64,000 nt of DNA. Origin: Liolophura sinensis (Eukaryota; Mollusca; Polyplacophora; Chitonida; Chitonidae). Positions 25,844 to 39,682 of the stretch are shown one piece after another. The stretch covers positions 19,606,017 through 19,670,016 of the forward strand of contig NC_088307.1 of the NCBI RefSeq assembly GCF_032854445.1, written 5' to 3'. The notes below the pieces were generated by a model. It saw only the letters and a list, made by a program, of their open reading frames with translations. It was not told the DNA's origin and did no database searches. Numbering within the stretch: the first letter of the stretch is position 1; each line of letters opens with the position of its first letter. Made by a program: the position numbers and the translations under genes.

Positions 25844-26902
25844 CTACATTATATTACATAGATCACAGTTTTACGAGGTGACATTCTCGCTAATTAATAT
25901 GTTCGCATGTCCACATACTTCAACCACAAAGCTACTTTCTGCTAGGCTGTAGATTGCAGTCATAACTGAGTCGTAGCTATGCTCTGCAGGTCGCGCGCAA
26001 ATGCCTATCGTAGCCGCCATTTTGAATATATACATGTATTTGTTTTAATGAAGAACGTCTGAACTTGCACCAAGCAACGAACCAGTGGCTGTGTATATAC
26101 ATGTACATGGTATATGTTTTTTTTGCCCGGAACTGTTTTGGTTCTCTCGAGATTTATACCGGACTGCTCTTCAATTTAAATTAAAACAAACGTAAACCCG
26201 AACGCGATATATGTGGCGATGTGAAAGTGTATATGGGATATACCCATAGAATGTCGATGAGTCAAATTGTCTGAGCTTTTCTGGGTACTTGTAGGTCTAT
26301 ATAGGCCCCCACTGTATGTGCGGTTATATACAACCAATGTACATTTATGTATGTACAACCAGTTCAGATTTAGCCTTGCCATCTTCGGGCTTATCGCTGA
26401 AAATCTCTCTAGACTAAGTGTTCTGTGAAAGGAATGAGTTAACGGCAATATTGATTGATGGCTTGGACCAAACAGTTCGGCCTTATTTAAAAAAGCTCGG
26501 GTTGAAGGGATTACGAATTTAAGTTAATACGAATTGAAGCGAATACGAATTTAAGCGAACAGCGAACGTTACACCAATTTGAAGCAGCACAATCGTTATA
26601 GCTATTCAGTTATAATGACACTAAACGTTGGGACGCATAAACTTATTCATTTCATGAAAAATTTAAATTTTGTTGTAAGTCACACAACAGTTACATTTAC
26701 TCTTGGTAAACATAAACTTTGATGGTAAGCACATTAGAAACTAACGCTGGAATAAATTTAGTACAAGTTTTCTCTGAAATATAGTGTATACTTTAAAAAA
26801 AAAAGCTACGAATAGTTGTTGTTTTCAAAGAACAGAACACAGTGCATTTGTCGAATTACCTCAGCATCTTCTTGCTGAGATTGATGCTTTTGCCGAAGAT
26901 CA
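25843..26902. other. Intron 1, unannotated
   Basis: Nothing recognised apart from short direct repeats of 'acgaatttaagcgaa' type at 26512-26565. Confidence 0.5.
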
Positions 26903-27036
26903 AAGTGCCATTAACACGTACTCTATGTAACGCACGCTGAAATCGCCACGATCCCGCATGAATACATGTAAGTGCCTTTAACACGTACTCTATGTAACGT
27001 ACGCTGAAATCGCCACGATCCCGCATGAATACATGT
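26903..27036 (+). repeat. Direct duplication, 67-bp unit, two copies
   Basis: The copies start at 26903 and 26970 ('aagtgcc'), with two or three differences between them. Confidence 0.92.
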
Positions 27037-27091
27037 ATGTATGTATGTATGTATGTATGTATGTATGTATGTATGCATGTATGTATGTGTG
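27025..27091. repeat. (ATGT)n microsatellite
   Basis: About 15 tetranucleotide units, interrupted near the right end. It grows out of the 'catgta' end of the preceding duplication. Confidence 0.95.
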
Positions 27092-30000
27092 CATACCACC
27101 GCTTGGCCTATCAAACCATAGATTAGGTCGTATGCCTTGGGGGTAGAGGTCGTTTATACAGGGACAGAGAAATAGACCAGCCAGCTGTCATACCCACACA
27201 GCCGCCACCAGTCGTCAATACCATGTTTTCACCCAGTCAAACAGGACATTGTCAAGGCTTGCTCATGGAACGCATGTCCGGTCCGTTAGAAACGAGTGGC
27301 ATATGAATGTCTGGAACCAAGTACAGCCAAGTCCGACGTCAACCTTAAACGTTGTATCTGTAACAGCTTGTCCAATTTGTATTTAGCCATAAGTGAGATG
27401 TGAGATATTTAATTGCGAAGCATGTTATATTGAATGCACGAACACTTTAGGTACACCTTGTGCAGATGAACACTTGTTATGCTTCACATGTCGCACGTGT
27501 TTCCATTGTTACACACGAACATGTTCGTTTCACCTGTCATGACCGGTTAATTCTAGATCCATTTCACGCACGTGGCACCATAGTTGCAAGGCACACCATC
27601 TGTAACGTGGTTACTCAATCACCCCCCCCCCCATCTCCATTTTCCTCAATCCCTTCTTATTTGCCAGTTCTCCCTTACTCTCATTAACTTCATCACGTGA
27701 TCCTAATTAGGCTAATGTAGCCTGTACAGCCAATGAAATCTGTTTGTGTCAGTCGCAAAATAAACCCTTCTTCTTAATTGTTCAATCTTTATTTGATGTG
27801 TACTTCTGTTCGCAGAAGGGAATAGGTGTATGCGATAAAACTGTAAACTCGGGGCTAGAGTTTAAATGATAGGGACATTACGATATCTAAGCACGTATTC
27901 AATTCCTTAAAGCATAGACAGGTGAATCTTTAACACTATCAGCTGTCCAGGTGAAAGATTTACGGGTGCTAAGAGGGGTGGGGATTGGGTGAGAGAGCAT
28001 TATGGGTGGAATTTACAGTAGAGAATAGGCTGAACGTAAATTAATTAGCAACTGTAAATAACACTGTAAATTATTAAAAGGTCATCATGTACAGAGGGTA
28101 GTTTCGTGACAACGTTTATTAACTTTCAAATATAGACTTCAATACAGAATTCTTGTCCACCATAATTCCAGCCTGGTCACGCACCACAAAGCTCCATTAG
28201 CCGGATGTAGGTCAGATTAATAAAAGTACGCGCCTCATGCAATTGCAATCATAAACGTTGGCATGGATTATATATAGGAATACGTTGGCCATCCATTACG
28301 CGCTCCACAATGTTTGTTGAAAAAGAAATGTTTAACGGAACAGTTGTCGTTTTCGTTTTCGTTAGTGGTCGATTTACCTCCATTGATGACGTCACCTTCT
28401 AACTGCGACACCACCACTCGCAAACATCATTTCCGACCAAACAAAAAAAATATTCAATAAATGGCGTCATAACAACAACAGAACAGCAGCAAACGGAGTG
28501 GAGTTTTAACGAGCGTTCGTCGTCGAAACTTGGTAGCCTTTAATCAGGCCAAGGATAACAAAAACATAATAAATCCTTGGAACTCTTATTGATATTACGA
28601 GATAAACTCGGATTCCAAGACTCGTCTTGCAGCTTTGTCTCGTATTACAGCTGACAGATTATAAGCATCAGGTCGGGGGGCTATACAGGCCAACGTAAGT
28701 TGAAAATTCGTTTTTAAATGCTCTTTCTGCTTAAATTAAAAAGTTTCAAATCACATCTGTTTACTTCTGGTACAATAAATTAAAATTATTACGGATCGCT
28801 CTTGTTTTCAAACAAAACAATTATGTTTTCATGAAATCGCCCTTAACCCTGCCACCCGCACCCTCACCCCCCAATTACTTTAATCGGGAAAGGTTGCCTA
28901 TTATTGGATAAGACTTCTGGCCCCGGCTGCCCGAGGCGGTCTTAGACTTAAGATTGTTGTTTCTTATAATACAAGGTTAAAATTTTACCTAAAAAACATG
29001 AACTCATTAACATGAGTTAATGTACAAAAATTTCAGCTAAAATAACGGGAAGGAACATACCAGATTCAATGATTGAAGTTTTGACTTAAGTCTAAGATCG
29101 CTTCGTAATCCTGGGGTCTGGTTTTACTGATCCTACGATGCTTGCGTCATGCATGTATATTTACACGTCAGTCTAGATTCGGTGCAGGCTGCGCTGGTAA
29201 CAATACAAAACCAATACACTAACTTCAAGCCAAATTAACATCCCCATGCGCGACGTTAGAGCAGCACATATGCCCGTATCTGCGCCTGCTAGTGTATGAA
29301 TATATGCACATTTGCTGCTGCGCACAGGTTGCGTGACAATACTGATCAGTGTACAGATGCTATGTTAGCCTGCACGCCATGGTAAGGCTGGCCAGTCAGG
29401 TCGTATTCGCCCGAGAGGAATACGTTGTCGGACCGGGGACGATATTAAATCGCCGCGTATTGATTAGCGGCGAAAGCTGGAGGGCAAACGCCAACCAAAG
29501 CTGTAATTCCTAGTCGCCAATCACACGCTGTATACAGCCGACTTACTCGGGGATTAGCATGCCTACATGAGCATATATGTGTGAAAGCGCTTTGAGAACC
29601 CATGCTGGTTTATACCTAACCATTTGCGAACGTTTTCATAGCTGGTCGGTTTGGCCTATTGTGAAAGTAGCCTACTGTCATCTCTGACAGCGTCGATAAT
29701 CGCCATCTTGCCACTCTAAAATTCATGTCCAAACCCATTTCCAGAAATCGTTTCCAAAAACCACTTCCGAAAGCCATTTCCTAAAACCATTTCCAAACAC
29801 AAATGTGTAAGGCTGATAGAAAAATTTATAAAAAAAAATGTTAAAATGGGTTTTTTGTGGCGACGAACCTCTTCATGAGAGGTGTTGTATTTTTGAAATG
29901 CACTTGTTACCCACCCCTGTCATATTTGTTTGTTTTTTTTTTGCTTTTGTTGGAAAATGTGCAGAGAACGTTCTGTTTATCTGTCATTTTGAGATACACA

Positions 30001-30337
30001 AAATGAATTCACTTTAATTTACAAGGCCAAGGATATTACTGGGCATTGTTCGAGACAAAAGTGGTTGCGTGCTCAAACCCATTCACTGTTGATGCAGTCG
30101 CGGTTTTGTGTTCTGAAGGTGTCCCTTTCTGACCGAAGTCAGTGGCCAAGATGTGAAATACTCTGCTTAGAGTGGAAAACCACCAGTACTATAAGTCAAT
30201 AAATGTTATAACTAATTAACATAGCTGCTTTTCTCCACCATGAATACACCTCCCTCCACACCCTACCCCACTCCCCGACCATACGTATTACCAACAGAGT
30301 CACCAAGAGGGATTTTTTTCTAATCGTTCTCTGGGAG
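27092..30337. other. Intron 1, unannotated
   Basis: No exon or repeat family recognised. A loose 17-bp tandem motif ('aaaaccatttccaaa' type) lies at 29731-29802. Confidence 0.5.
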
Positions 30338-31092
30338 ATGGTAATAGCGGTTGTATTTCCCATAGCTTTTATAGGAAAATCGTAATGATAGTTTTATTTC
30401 CAAAGGCTTTTATAGGAAAATGGTAATGATAGTTGTATTTCCCATGGCTTATATAGGAAAATGGTAATGATAGATGTATTTCCCATGGCTTTTATAGGAA
30501 AATGGTAATGATAGTTGTATTTCCAAAAGGCTTATATAGGAAAATGGTAATGATAGTTGTATTTCCCATGGCTTTTGTAGGAAAATGGTAATGATAGTTG
30601 TATTTCCCATGGCTTTTATAGGAAAATGGTAATGATAGTTGTATTTCCAAAGGCTTATATAGGAAAATGGTAATGATAGTTGTATTTTCCCATGGCTTTT
30701 ATAGGAAAATGGTAATGATAGTTGTATTTCCAAAGGCTTATATAGGAAAATGGTAATGATAGTTGTATTTCCCATGGCTTTTATAGGAAAATGGTAATGA
30801 TAGTTGTATTTCCCATGGCTTTTATAGGAATATGGTAATGATAGTTGTATTTCCCATGGCTTATATAGGAAAATGGCAGTGATAGTTTTATTTCCCATGG
30901 CTTTTATAGGAAAATCGTATTCATGGTTGTATTTCCCATGGCTTTTATAGGAAAATGGTAATGATAGTTGTATTTCCCAAGGCTTATATAGGAAAATGGT
31001 AATGATAGTTGTATTTCCCATGGCTTTTATAGGAAAATCGTAATGATGGTTGTATTTCCCAACGCTTTTATAGGAAAATGGTAATAATTTCC
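30338..31092 (+). repeat. Minisatellite, 41-bp unit, about 18 copies
   Basis: Units contain 'tttcccatggcttttatagg' and then 'aaaatggtaatgatagttg'. Two variants recur, 'cccatggcttttatagg' and 'ccaaaggcttatatagg'. The 41-bp period is not a multiple of three, so all three frames cycle; because the unit has no minus-strand stops, a 190-residue repetitive open frame appears there (30449-31021). I do not regard it as a gene. Confidence 0.95.
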
Positions 31093-34000
31093 CAAGCTAT
31101 GAAATATGAAAACAACGACTCACTGTTTTTCTAAAAAGCTTTTAAGAATAGTAATGATGGTTGTTTCTTGAATTTCTCACTCCGATACTAAATCTATTTT
31201 GATTGTTGCAAGTGCCAGTTACTACAATGTGTTTTAATAGGTGATATTTTCGTTGCCTGCTTGTTCCTTTGAAATCTCATCTACTACACAGTGATGGACG
31301 GATTATAGTTTTGTTGCCTCCCCTGTTGGAGTTACTTGCAGGTGGAGACACTAGACAAGCGACAGTAATTCAGTTTTTTGATGAGCTAGGAAAACTGGAA
31401 CGCTGTAATATCTGACAGGCAGAATTTGTTTAACCTTTAAATTTAGAGTTTGGAGTAAGCCTAAATACAGCCGATAAAGTGTGGGAAATTTACTTCTCAC
31501 ACATTGCACATGTTTTTTATTGTTACTAATTAAGTGCTTATGGTTTCATAGTCATTCCGTAGAATCGACCATAAAAGCCGTTGTTACTGTCACTGACAGA
31601 AAATCAAATCCCCTTCCCTCGTGTTACGAATGTGATCGTGTGTAACAATAACCATTCCCGGAGCTGTTTGCACCAACGGTTGATAGGACAAGCCATGAGT
31701 CACCTGGAACGGTTTCAGCCATTGGTAGATTGTACTTCACGCGCTGCACCGGAAGTTGTTATAATTTGCTGCGGGGCTGTTTCTCGTTATCACGACCCAG
31801 GGTGTTGTTGTTATGGATTAGTACGTAGAGTCACATCTGCCCTACAGGAGATGAAAATCGATCACCCGAACCGTTGATCAGGCTGTATAGCGCCATTGTG
31901 TTTTACATAAGCAGGGAAGGACAGTCGGCCAGCTTGATGTCAGCCACTGCGGCAGTCATGTGTGAGATTTCGGCTGGCTTTGAAAGTCATTAAATAGTTC
32001 TACGGGTCGGATTGGATTTGCGATTAACGCTTATAATATCCATAAACAACACGCAATGGCTCCATAATAAAGCGCTTATTCCCGCAGCGTTTCATTTTCC
32101 AAAACTCATTTTCCTCAAATTCTCTCTAATATGATAGCCCCTTATTACATAGGTTGGTACGGTATATGGCAATTTTTGTAGTTGTTGTTGTTGTTGTGTG
32201 GCTTATATAATCTCAGTTTATTTACTGCTTGACAAAACTGAAATATTGCTAATGTTACTTATCATTAACGCTGTGAAACCAACGGAGCCAGTTATTATAT
32301 TGTAAAGATGCAGCATAAACTGTTTGTGATACATTTTATACAAGGCTACTTGGCTACGAGTAAAGACGTTTAGTTAGGTGTCATAAACCACTGATCAACT
32401 CTAGAGATATTATATAAACACACACATAGCTGTGACTAGGAAAACTACCAAAATCACATATTTTTCGGTTCAAATTAACCAGGAAAAACAACGACCGATC
32501 AATGAAAATACCCCATACATACCCAACACTATCATAGTTGCTATCCAAGCCCTTGCATTATTTGACTCATTTATTTCTAATGTCAGCAATATCTATGATG
32601 ATATCTATATTTCATTATATATCGGGAAAAGCTCGCAGTGAGTCATCATCACTTGCTGGGTTTCATCGAACAGTGAGCCACCCATGACCTATGTTTCATG
32701 TATTATTTATTTCGCATAGATTAATAGGCTGTTAAATAGGCGTTATACATTTCTCTTTACTATGACGGTGAACCGATCACGCCACAATTATTCTAGATGT
32801 ACCGTGGTAGCCTTGTTGTTAAGCCTCCGACGTGTACTATATATACTTGGTTACTATTTGAATATTACCTTAACATGAATACTACTAGTGTAGTCGTATT
32901 ATTTTATTTTGCTGTTCACCAGTTACAAAAGTGAGTCACGTTGTCTTTTAAGGTCAAGGGGAAAACATCCGGTTATGATAGTTGTTTGTCCCTTTTAGTG
33001 GTACCACTGATGGCGTTACTAAAGAGCCGGTATAGTACAGTTTAACATACAGGTTTTAAAAGCACCCAAAGAACTCAAGCGAATATATCGTTTGTCTGAG
33101 ATATTAAGGATGGTACTCGACAGACACCTTTTGTTTTGGAGGGAGGGTGGGGGAAGGGATGTTTACCTGTTCCGACAGGTGAACAACGAACACAAAAGTC
33201 AATGCGTCAGTTAACAGCTGCCGTCACATGGGTAGTAATCCCGTATAGATATATGTAAACAATTACTGGCTTAATATCCTGACCCTGAGCCGCACTGAGC
33301 CATTCCTGGTTGACCTGTTATTAGTTTCCGTCTCTGTACACTTTACATTACGTTGTTGACCTGAAATTTGTTGAGCGGTTTTCAAGATCTTGGAGGTCCG
33401 TGCAAAAGATTTTTTTTTGACAAGCCCTTGAAAGTATTCAATTTCTCGGTGTTAAATATTATATTGCATTATTTTTTTAATAGACATACATATTGGCTAT
33501 CAAAATAGTACCAGTAAATCTCCACTGGAAGGTTTGTACTTGACTGAATGACCTTTGAAAGTGCTGGAAAACATAGAATATTAGGCCTATACAAGTGACG
33601 ACTAAACGTATACAGTGTGCTGATATAAGTTAAAAGTAACAAGTAACTTGGCTCGGGAGATCTGTTGTGACATGGAAACCGGGTAGGTATCCGTGACAGG
33701 ACACCATATGCGCCATTTTCCATTGTATTCTGCTTGGGGCGGTGCATTGGAATGAGGTAACAGCTGGCGCATTTTCGACGAATTGAATTTGTTGTTACAT
33801 GATAGGATGCCAGTTGGCCTTGATGTATACGTTTGGGAGTTATATTCAGTGGTTGTCTCAGGGCACAATTTGACTTGTTTACTTAGTACATCTGCACGGA
33901 TTCCTTTCTGAGAAGAGCTCGAATACGCCCCCACCCCCTCTCCAAATACCCCTTCTAGTGTGCAGTTATAATCACCACTCAAGCCTTGAGTTAGCCGTCA

Positions 34001-34229
34001 GCCCTTTAAGATACGCATGGTTATTATATTCATTATATATTTTAATGCTACGTGTCTTCAATCTTTAATCGAAACTGCTCTAGGTGATGAAAAAAAGGTA
34101 TTGCACAGATCATTCAAAATAATGATTTGCCAGTCACAAGAATGCAGATATTAAATATCATATTATATCATATTAAATATGATTTAAGAATCTTAAGTTA
34201 GTTGAAAGTTAAGAGAAGCTCATTGACCT
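31093..34229. other. Intron 1, unannotated
   Basis: Nothing recognised; a (GTT)n run lies at 32179-32198. Confidence 0.5.
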
Positions 34230-34231
34230 GG

Positions 34232-34435
34232 GAGTGTAATGGATCCTATTAAGAGGTTGCAGAAGATAGTCCTTGTCCAGTCAGGTCACGAGTTCAAATC
34301 CAACTCTTGCTAATTCGGATCCGGCATTATGTCAAGAGATTTGCCTGGTATTTGGGAGCGTGTGATAGTTTCCTCTGGACCCTAACAAAGAATCCCATGA
34401 TAAGATGCTCTGCTAAAATCGTAAATCAGTGAAAG
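34232..34435 (+). repeat. Probable tRNA-derived SINE of the second type
   Basis: B box 'acgagttcaaatccaactct', followed by 'atttgcctggtatttgggag' and 'gatagtttcctctggaccct'. It resembles the 52925 copy ('gtcaggcaccaggtatatgg') more than family A. The tail is not clear. Confidence 0.5.
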
Positions 34436-35865
34436 TAACTCTTCTCATCAATGTGGCTCAGAAAAAGAGCAAATTCTTCAACTGTGAATCAAGTAATTTT
34501 TAACGATGAATTTCCATTATAAATGTATGTGCTGTTGTTGGAGTGCCTGATGTATTTATTCAAAGGGGAATATCCCGTATAAAATTTAATTTCATTTGAT
34601 TTAGTGTTCTCTGAAAGAACATGCAGTTGTGCTGTGTTAAATTTATACCATTTGGATGAACTTCTCTAATGTAAAATAAGTACAAACGGGAGTAACTTTT
34701 TTCACTGGAAAAAACACAGTATCAGTAAGGCGCCTAAAACGGAGACGTTAGACATCTCTTTTTGACGTGGCAACACTATTTGTGTAAAAGTTGTTTCATC
34801 GACAGTTACTGAAGGCATTGGTTGTCGCGATGAAGTTTTTTTTTCTTCGGACTCGGTGGAAATGTTCAAGCAGCAGTAACTGTTGTACCTGACGTGCTTG
34901 GTTGACTGGGTCACTTATGCGGAGTCTTGAAAACGTCTTGAGGAAGCATTAGCCTTATAATGCTATGTGGAAAATTACGCACGTGTTTTCCCTGGAATGG
35001 AAAAGTTGGTTCTACATCTGCAGTATCAAACTTAAGTATCATACCCCTGTACATCGTGCTAACGGTTGTTCCATCGGACCTGGAATTCCTGGAAATGTCG
35101 TTTGGAAATCTTAGCGGTGGAGACCTATCCTCCCTAGAAAGGCGAATGTGTCTGAGTTTATGTGGACATTAGGAAGGAAGAGTACTAATCTCTGAATTCT
35201 GTGTGCGAACCAATTCTGAGTGTGACAGCGAAAGGCTTGATTGTGTCATCTAATTGGAAGGATTTACCACGTACGCAAAGACAAGTCAATAACCAACGCT
35301 GTCAGAGTCCAAGTGTAAGCCTTTGTTGTGTGGATTCCTTTGGGGTTTTTTGCCTGTCCACGTTGGAGGCTGGGGATTCATTGCAATCTTCTTGAACTCG
35401 GTTTGTCCGGAGAGGTAATGGCCTCCCTATAAAGGAGTCTGTCACCCTGGTAGTTTGATGATAACGGAGGAAAAGACATCCGGCTGTTGGGGGATTTCAG
35501 ATTCATTTGAAAACGGATTGCTAAACCAGTGTCTATTGTGATCGGCTGGAAAACAACTTCTAATCGAAGTTAGCAAAGTCTCATGTCGTTTACCATCCCT
35601 GTGCACCAAGGGATTCATCCAGATGACGTTGCCTTGTTGTCATCGGTATGTGCGTGGACATGTCGGCTCTTCCGGTTGGATTTAATCGAGGATTAGTTGG
35701 TGTAATTTCTTGAACAAAAACGAGGCTCTGTTCCAGGACGTCGGGATTTCATTCCATTAAATTTTCCTATTTAATATGACGTTAGCCTTACACCACCGTA
35801 ATGACGTCATGAATGGGACTACCAGCATCAGATACGGTAAGAACAGTTTCATTTGAGTCTTCCCA
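34436..35865. other. Intron 1, unannotated
   Basis: No exon or repeat recognised; open frames are short and unmatched. Confidence 0.5.
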
Positions 35866-35872
35866 GGGAGGC

Positions 35873-36137
35873 GGGGGCTCCGTGGCTCAGTTGCTTAGCG
35901 CGTAATGACTCTGGAGCCTCTCACCATTGCGGTCGCTGTGAGTTCAAGTCCAGCTCTTGCTGGCTTCCTCTCCGGCCTCACGTGAGAAGGTTTTCCAGCA
36001 ACCTGCGGATTGTCGTGGGTTTCCCCCGGGCTCTGCCCGGTTTCCACCCACCATAATGCTGGCTGCCGTCGTATAAGTGAAATATTCTTGAGTTACGGCG
36101 TAAAACACCAGTCAAAAAAAAAAATAAATAAATAAAT
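35873..36137 (+). repeat. Family A SINE, essentially full length
   Basis: The best copy. The A-box region is 'tggctcagttgcttagcgcg', the B box is 'gtgagttcaagtccagctct', and the conserved middle is 'cctctccggcctcacgtgag'. The 3' part is 'cgtcgtataagtgaaatatt' then 'gagttacggcgtaaaacacc', with an A-rich/(AAAT)n tail. The A and B boxes mark it as tRNA-derived and transcribed by RNA polymerase III, at least ancestrally. Other family A entries are compared with this copy. Confidence 0.95.
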
Positions 36138-36272
36138 TTGAGTCATCCCGCGTTTGTAGTGATAGGAATGGGTAAAATAGAAACAGCATAATAATATTTT
36201 GACCGATATATAACATTTCTTAATAGTTCAATAAGTTTGTCTGTCCGGATTGTTTTATTAAGTGTACATTTG

Positions 36273-36362
36273 TTTGGTATAGTGTATTTTAGCTGTGTGG
36301 TATAGTGTATTTTAGCTGTGGTGTAGAATGTATTTAGCTGTGTGGTAGAGTTTATTTTAGTT
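36273..36362 (+). repeat. Short tandem repeat, about 25-bp unit, four degenerate copies
   Basis: Units like 'tggtatagtgtattttagct' with deletions. Confidence 0.85.
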
Positions 36363-38099
36363 GAAATACATCATATATAAATAAGGGTATGTTAAGGGAT
36401 ATTTTCCAGGTGCATGGAAATGATTTCCTCACGATGTTTCGGATTATCTGTGCTGTTCTGTATACTTTAGATATCTAAGATAGCAGATGACAACGCGTCA
36501 GATAGCTCAGTTCCCAATGTCTGTATGTTTTATGTTTATGTCATGCAATATTAGTTGGTATGGGACACACAGCTATACTGAGCTGCCCTGTTTTGTGGAT
36601 TTTACATATAATATAAAACGACCACAACACGGATATACATATTGCAATGACAAGTATTTGAATAATGTCATAGATGTTATTTCGCACACACTGAGTGCGA
36701 TGTTGTCATTTTACATGTCTGCTTTTCTGTAGTTTATCTTTGCCATTGTATAGCCTTTGTGGCAAAAACATAGGGAATAGCAGTGATGTTGATAGCCGAC
36801 GAAATACAAGTCTGAAAATCTGTTCCCTCGTAACACTACCATCCTATAACGAGTCGCACATTTTGACGACCTCGCTTGTTTCTGTCCACAATGGTGCGTT
36901 GTGGCTGGCGAGTGTACGACGACTCTTATCGTCATACATGAGTATACCACCCAACTACTTTCCCCATCTTGATGAACATCGCTGTCAATCCGGGACTCAC
37001 GGTTTCCATGGTTACCCTATGTACCAATTCTCGAGCAGTGAGCTGATTGTCAAGTTGTTCGGCTCGGCGGCAGTCCCTGTCCAATCGATAGTTTTGCGCC
37101 AGCCTCGTACTGGCACGTAATCCAGCTGCCCAATACATACAACACTGGTCTGAATAATTCAACAGACTCTATTCGCAGGTGGCATGCATCGGCTATTCCA
37201 AAACGGTAAATAACAAAACAATAACATGGAGAGCGAGATATCGTGACAAGGACGGGGTGATATCTTGCCCATATTTACAGCTTGGAGAATCTTATTTCCG
37301 TAGGACTTCCGAAACAATGTACGCGGCTCGTACACGCGCTCGAATTATGGAGTTGTTAATCAACGTTCTTCCGATTTCATCACCTGTTTTACTCTTTTAT
37401 ATGCCATGTATGATACCTATCGGTTTAGCCAACACACTTCCAGTGTTTATCACCTTGATTAATTCCTGTGTATAGGGTCCGGGACAAATAAACTCCATCA
37501 CCTGTTTACCAACATGTTTTTACCTTCTTCTTCCCTTTCGTACACAATTTCGTATGGTCTCTGCCATTATTATCGGCCGGCACTCGTTTACTAACAAAAG
37601 TGTCTGTCATCTTTAAACATCGTTCGATATGGTTTTTGCCATCATCGTGCGCCATAACCTCCTTAACAACGTATTTCCAGTGTCCATCATCTCTCTACAT
37701 TCTCTACCGCTATCGCCCGCCATCACCGTTGCATTTCAAAATCCATTACCTGTATACATTGTTGAAAATGTATATAGTCTGTGAGCATGGCTCGCCTTTA
37801 GTGGTTACCAGAGTCATGGGTGTCGCATTGCTGTAGCCAGACAGTCCCAACGGACTGACAACTATACTCTTGTCACGCATCCCAATAACGAGTTGAACAA
37901 AGAGCAGACATCTCGATTTCGTTATTGTTATTCCCTGTATGAATGACAGAATAAGGGATAAGTTTCATCGTCTAGGTTTCAAATAAATGAATTGCGCACT
38001 GCTTCATAATTGTGTAGAATGCTTCTTGACCCTGGGCTAGGGCATGTATATGCATCGTATTATATTACATCATCGTGTTGCAATCAAAGCGCCACTGAG
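36363..38099. other. Intron 1, unannotated
   Basis: No gene recognised. The open frames 36487-36732 and 36695-37120 overlap each other and have no recognisable domain. Confidence 0.5.
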
Positions 38100-38236
38100 T
38101 TATTTATTTCATTTGATTTGATTTGATTTTTAGTCATGGATATTTCACTTATACGACGGCGGCCAGCAGTAAGGAGGCCTAGCAGGCCTTCCCTTGTACG
38201 ACCGGAAAGGACGCCAGCATAAGCTCGACTCGAAGC
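38100..38236 (-). repeat. Family A SINE, inverted, with internal deletion
   Basis: Tail 'gttatttatttcatttgat', then 'atttcacttatacgacggcg', 'gccagcagtaaggaggc' and 'ttcccttgtacgaccggaaa'. The segment between the tail region and the middle is missing. Confidence 0.85.
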
Positions 38237-38803
38237 CGTACCATCATGCATGTTTCAATCCACAGACTTTTTTCTTTCTATCAGTACTTATCTAAAATAC
38301 CGAATGTGTGCAGCCACTTTCCTGTCATACAATCTAGCACACATGTAACGGCGTGTCAAGGAAACAAAACACTGACCTTCACCTATTGGCTAATAATTAC
38401 GCTTGGCTAACCTTTGACCTTCAACTTCGGACGCAAACGAATAGGACTATGGTTAATCACTACACACAATTGGGAGTAATTAGTCTGTACTTCCAGTATG
38501 GAGATGATCTAACCAGAATCAGTCTTGTCCTCTCTGTGTAGTAATGAATTCGCCCATTGTTATCGTCCTTACGCCGCACTAGGACCGGTTTATTCTTGTC
38601 AACGAGCATGCGGTTGCACTTGAACACCTACAGGCCTGTGACAATTGATAGAATTTTTTCAGCGAGAATGAAGAACCGGATCTGTAGATTATAGCCAGCG
38701 ATTTGCAAACTGATTACGCATTTTACACATGTGCCTTTTTGGCTTCGTTGGCAATTGGTGAATGATTTACTGAATTGGTCTTATGTCGCACATCACAATA
38801 ATT

Positions 38804-38900
38804 ATAAGACGAACAGCATTGAGAAAAAAACAGAGCAGCGACGACGGTGTGACAGCTGGCAAATGGTCACACGTCACTGATGAAATAAGGCCTCTTTGCA
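38804..38900 (+). repeat. Family C interspersed repeat, 5' fragment
   Basis: 'acagagcagcgacgacggtg' and 'cagctggcaaatggtcacac'. Confidence 0.85.
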
Positions 38901-39585
38901 TTAGCCTTTTTAGGTCTTGCTTTCGAGATGTAAATTGTTAGGGTTTTTTTTCAATTTGGACCTGTTGTATTTTTTAATGGGCATGCCCATCCTCTTCATC
39001 TTTGATTTACCTTGGTGGTCGTTTCCACATCAACAGATTCTGTGACTTATATGGTGAAAATTGCTGATTTATAACGTGTTATTTCATATAGCGATCACGT
39101 TAGCTTTTTTTAGTTCTTTAGCGATTTGTGTTGAACGTTCTTTTGGAAATTGGTCTTCGATTACTGAGAAAGTCCATTACCGGTGTTAATTCTTGAAAGA
39201 TACGACTCAAACTGCATCATAACGCGAAGCAGTCATCGTAGACTATTGAACCACACTTCCGTGTGGTGAGATAAAACGGACTTCTTGTTAACATCGGTTC
39301 ACAAATTGTTTATTCCAATGTAACACATTCTGCGAAAACCATGGTATCTGACGTCATTATCCTGTCTATTTGTATAATTCACGATCGCTTGCCTCGAAAT
39401 TGCAGGTGTTAATTTCTTGAACTGACGCAAACAATGGTTACAAAATATTTGGTTGGAGTTGTAACCAGTACACCTGACCACCTTACAAATTTGAACACAT
39501 AATGAATAAAGAACATAACAGCTATAGTTTAACTTGAGGTTGCTATTTTTTAAATTTACCTGAACAAAGAGAACTAAAAGCTAAC
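38901..39585. other. Intron 1, unannotated
   Basis: Between two family C fragments of opposite orientation. Nothing else recognised. Confidence 0.5.
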
Positions 39586-39682
39586 AGAGGTAAACTGACA
39601 AGATGCCAGATTTCACCGGACACGTGTGATAAATTGCAAGCTACCACACTGTCGTCGCTGTTTTTATATAATCTTATATATT
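39586..39682 (-). repeat. Family C interspersed repeat, inverted 5' fragment
   Basis: 'gaggtaaactgacaagatgc' and 'ccacactgtcgtcgctgttt'. Together with 38804-38900 it forms an inverted pair about 0.7 kb apart. Confidence 0.82.

Noticed and set aside
25743-25952. Tyr-Ile repeat open frame
   Set aside because: It is the translation of a (TA)n microsatellite; the same applies to 51407-51837 (TA/TG) and 26923-27114 (ATGT).
30449-31021. 190-residue minus-strand open frame
   Set aside because: It is the translation of a 41-bp minisatellite in cycling frames, with no non-repetitive part.
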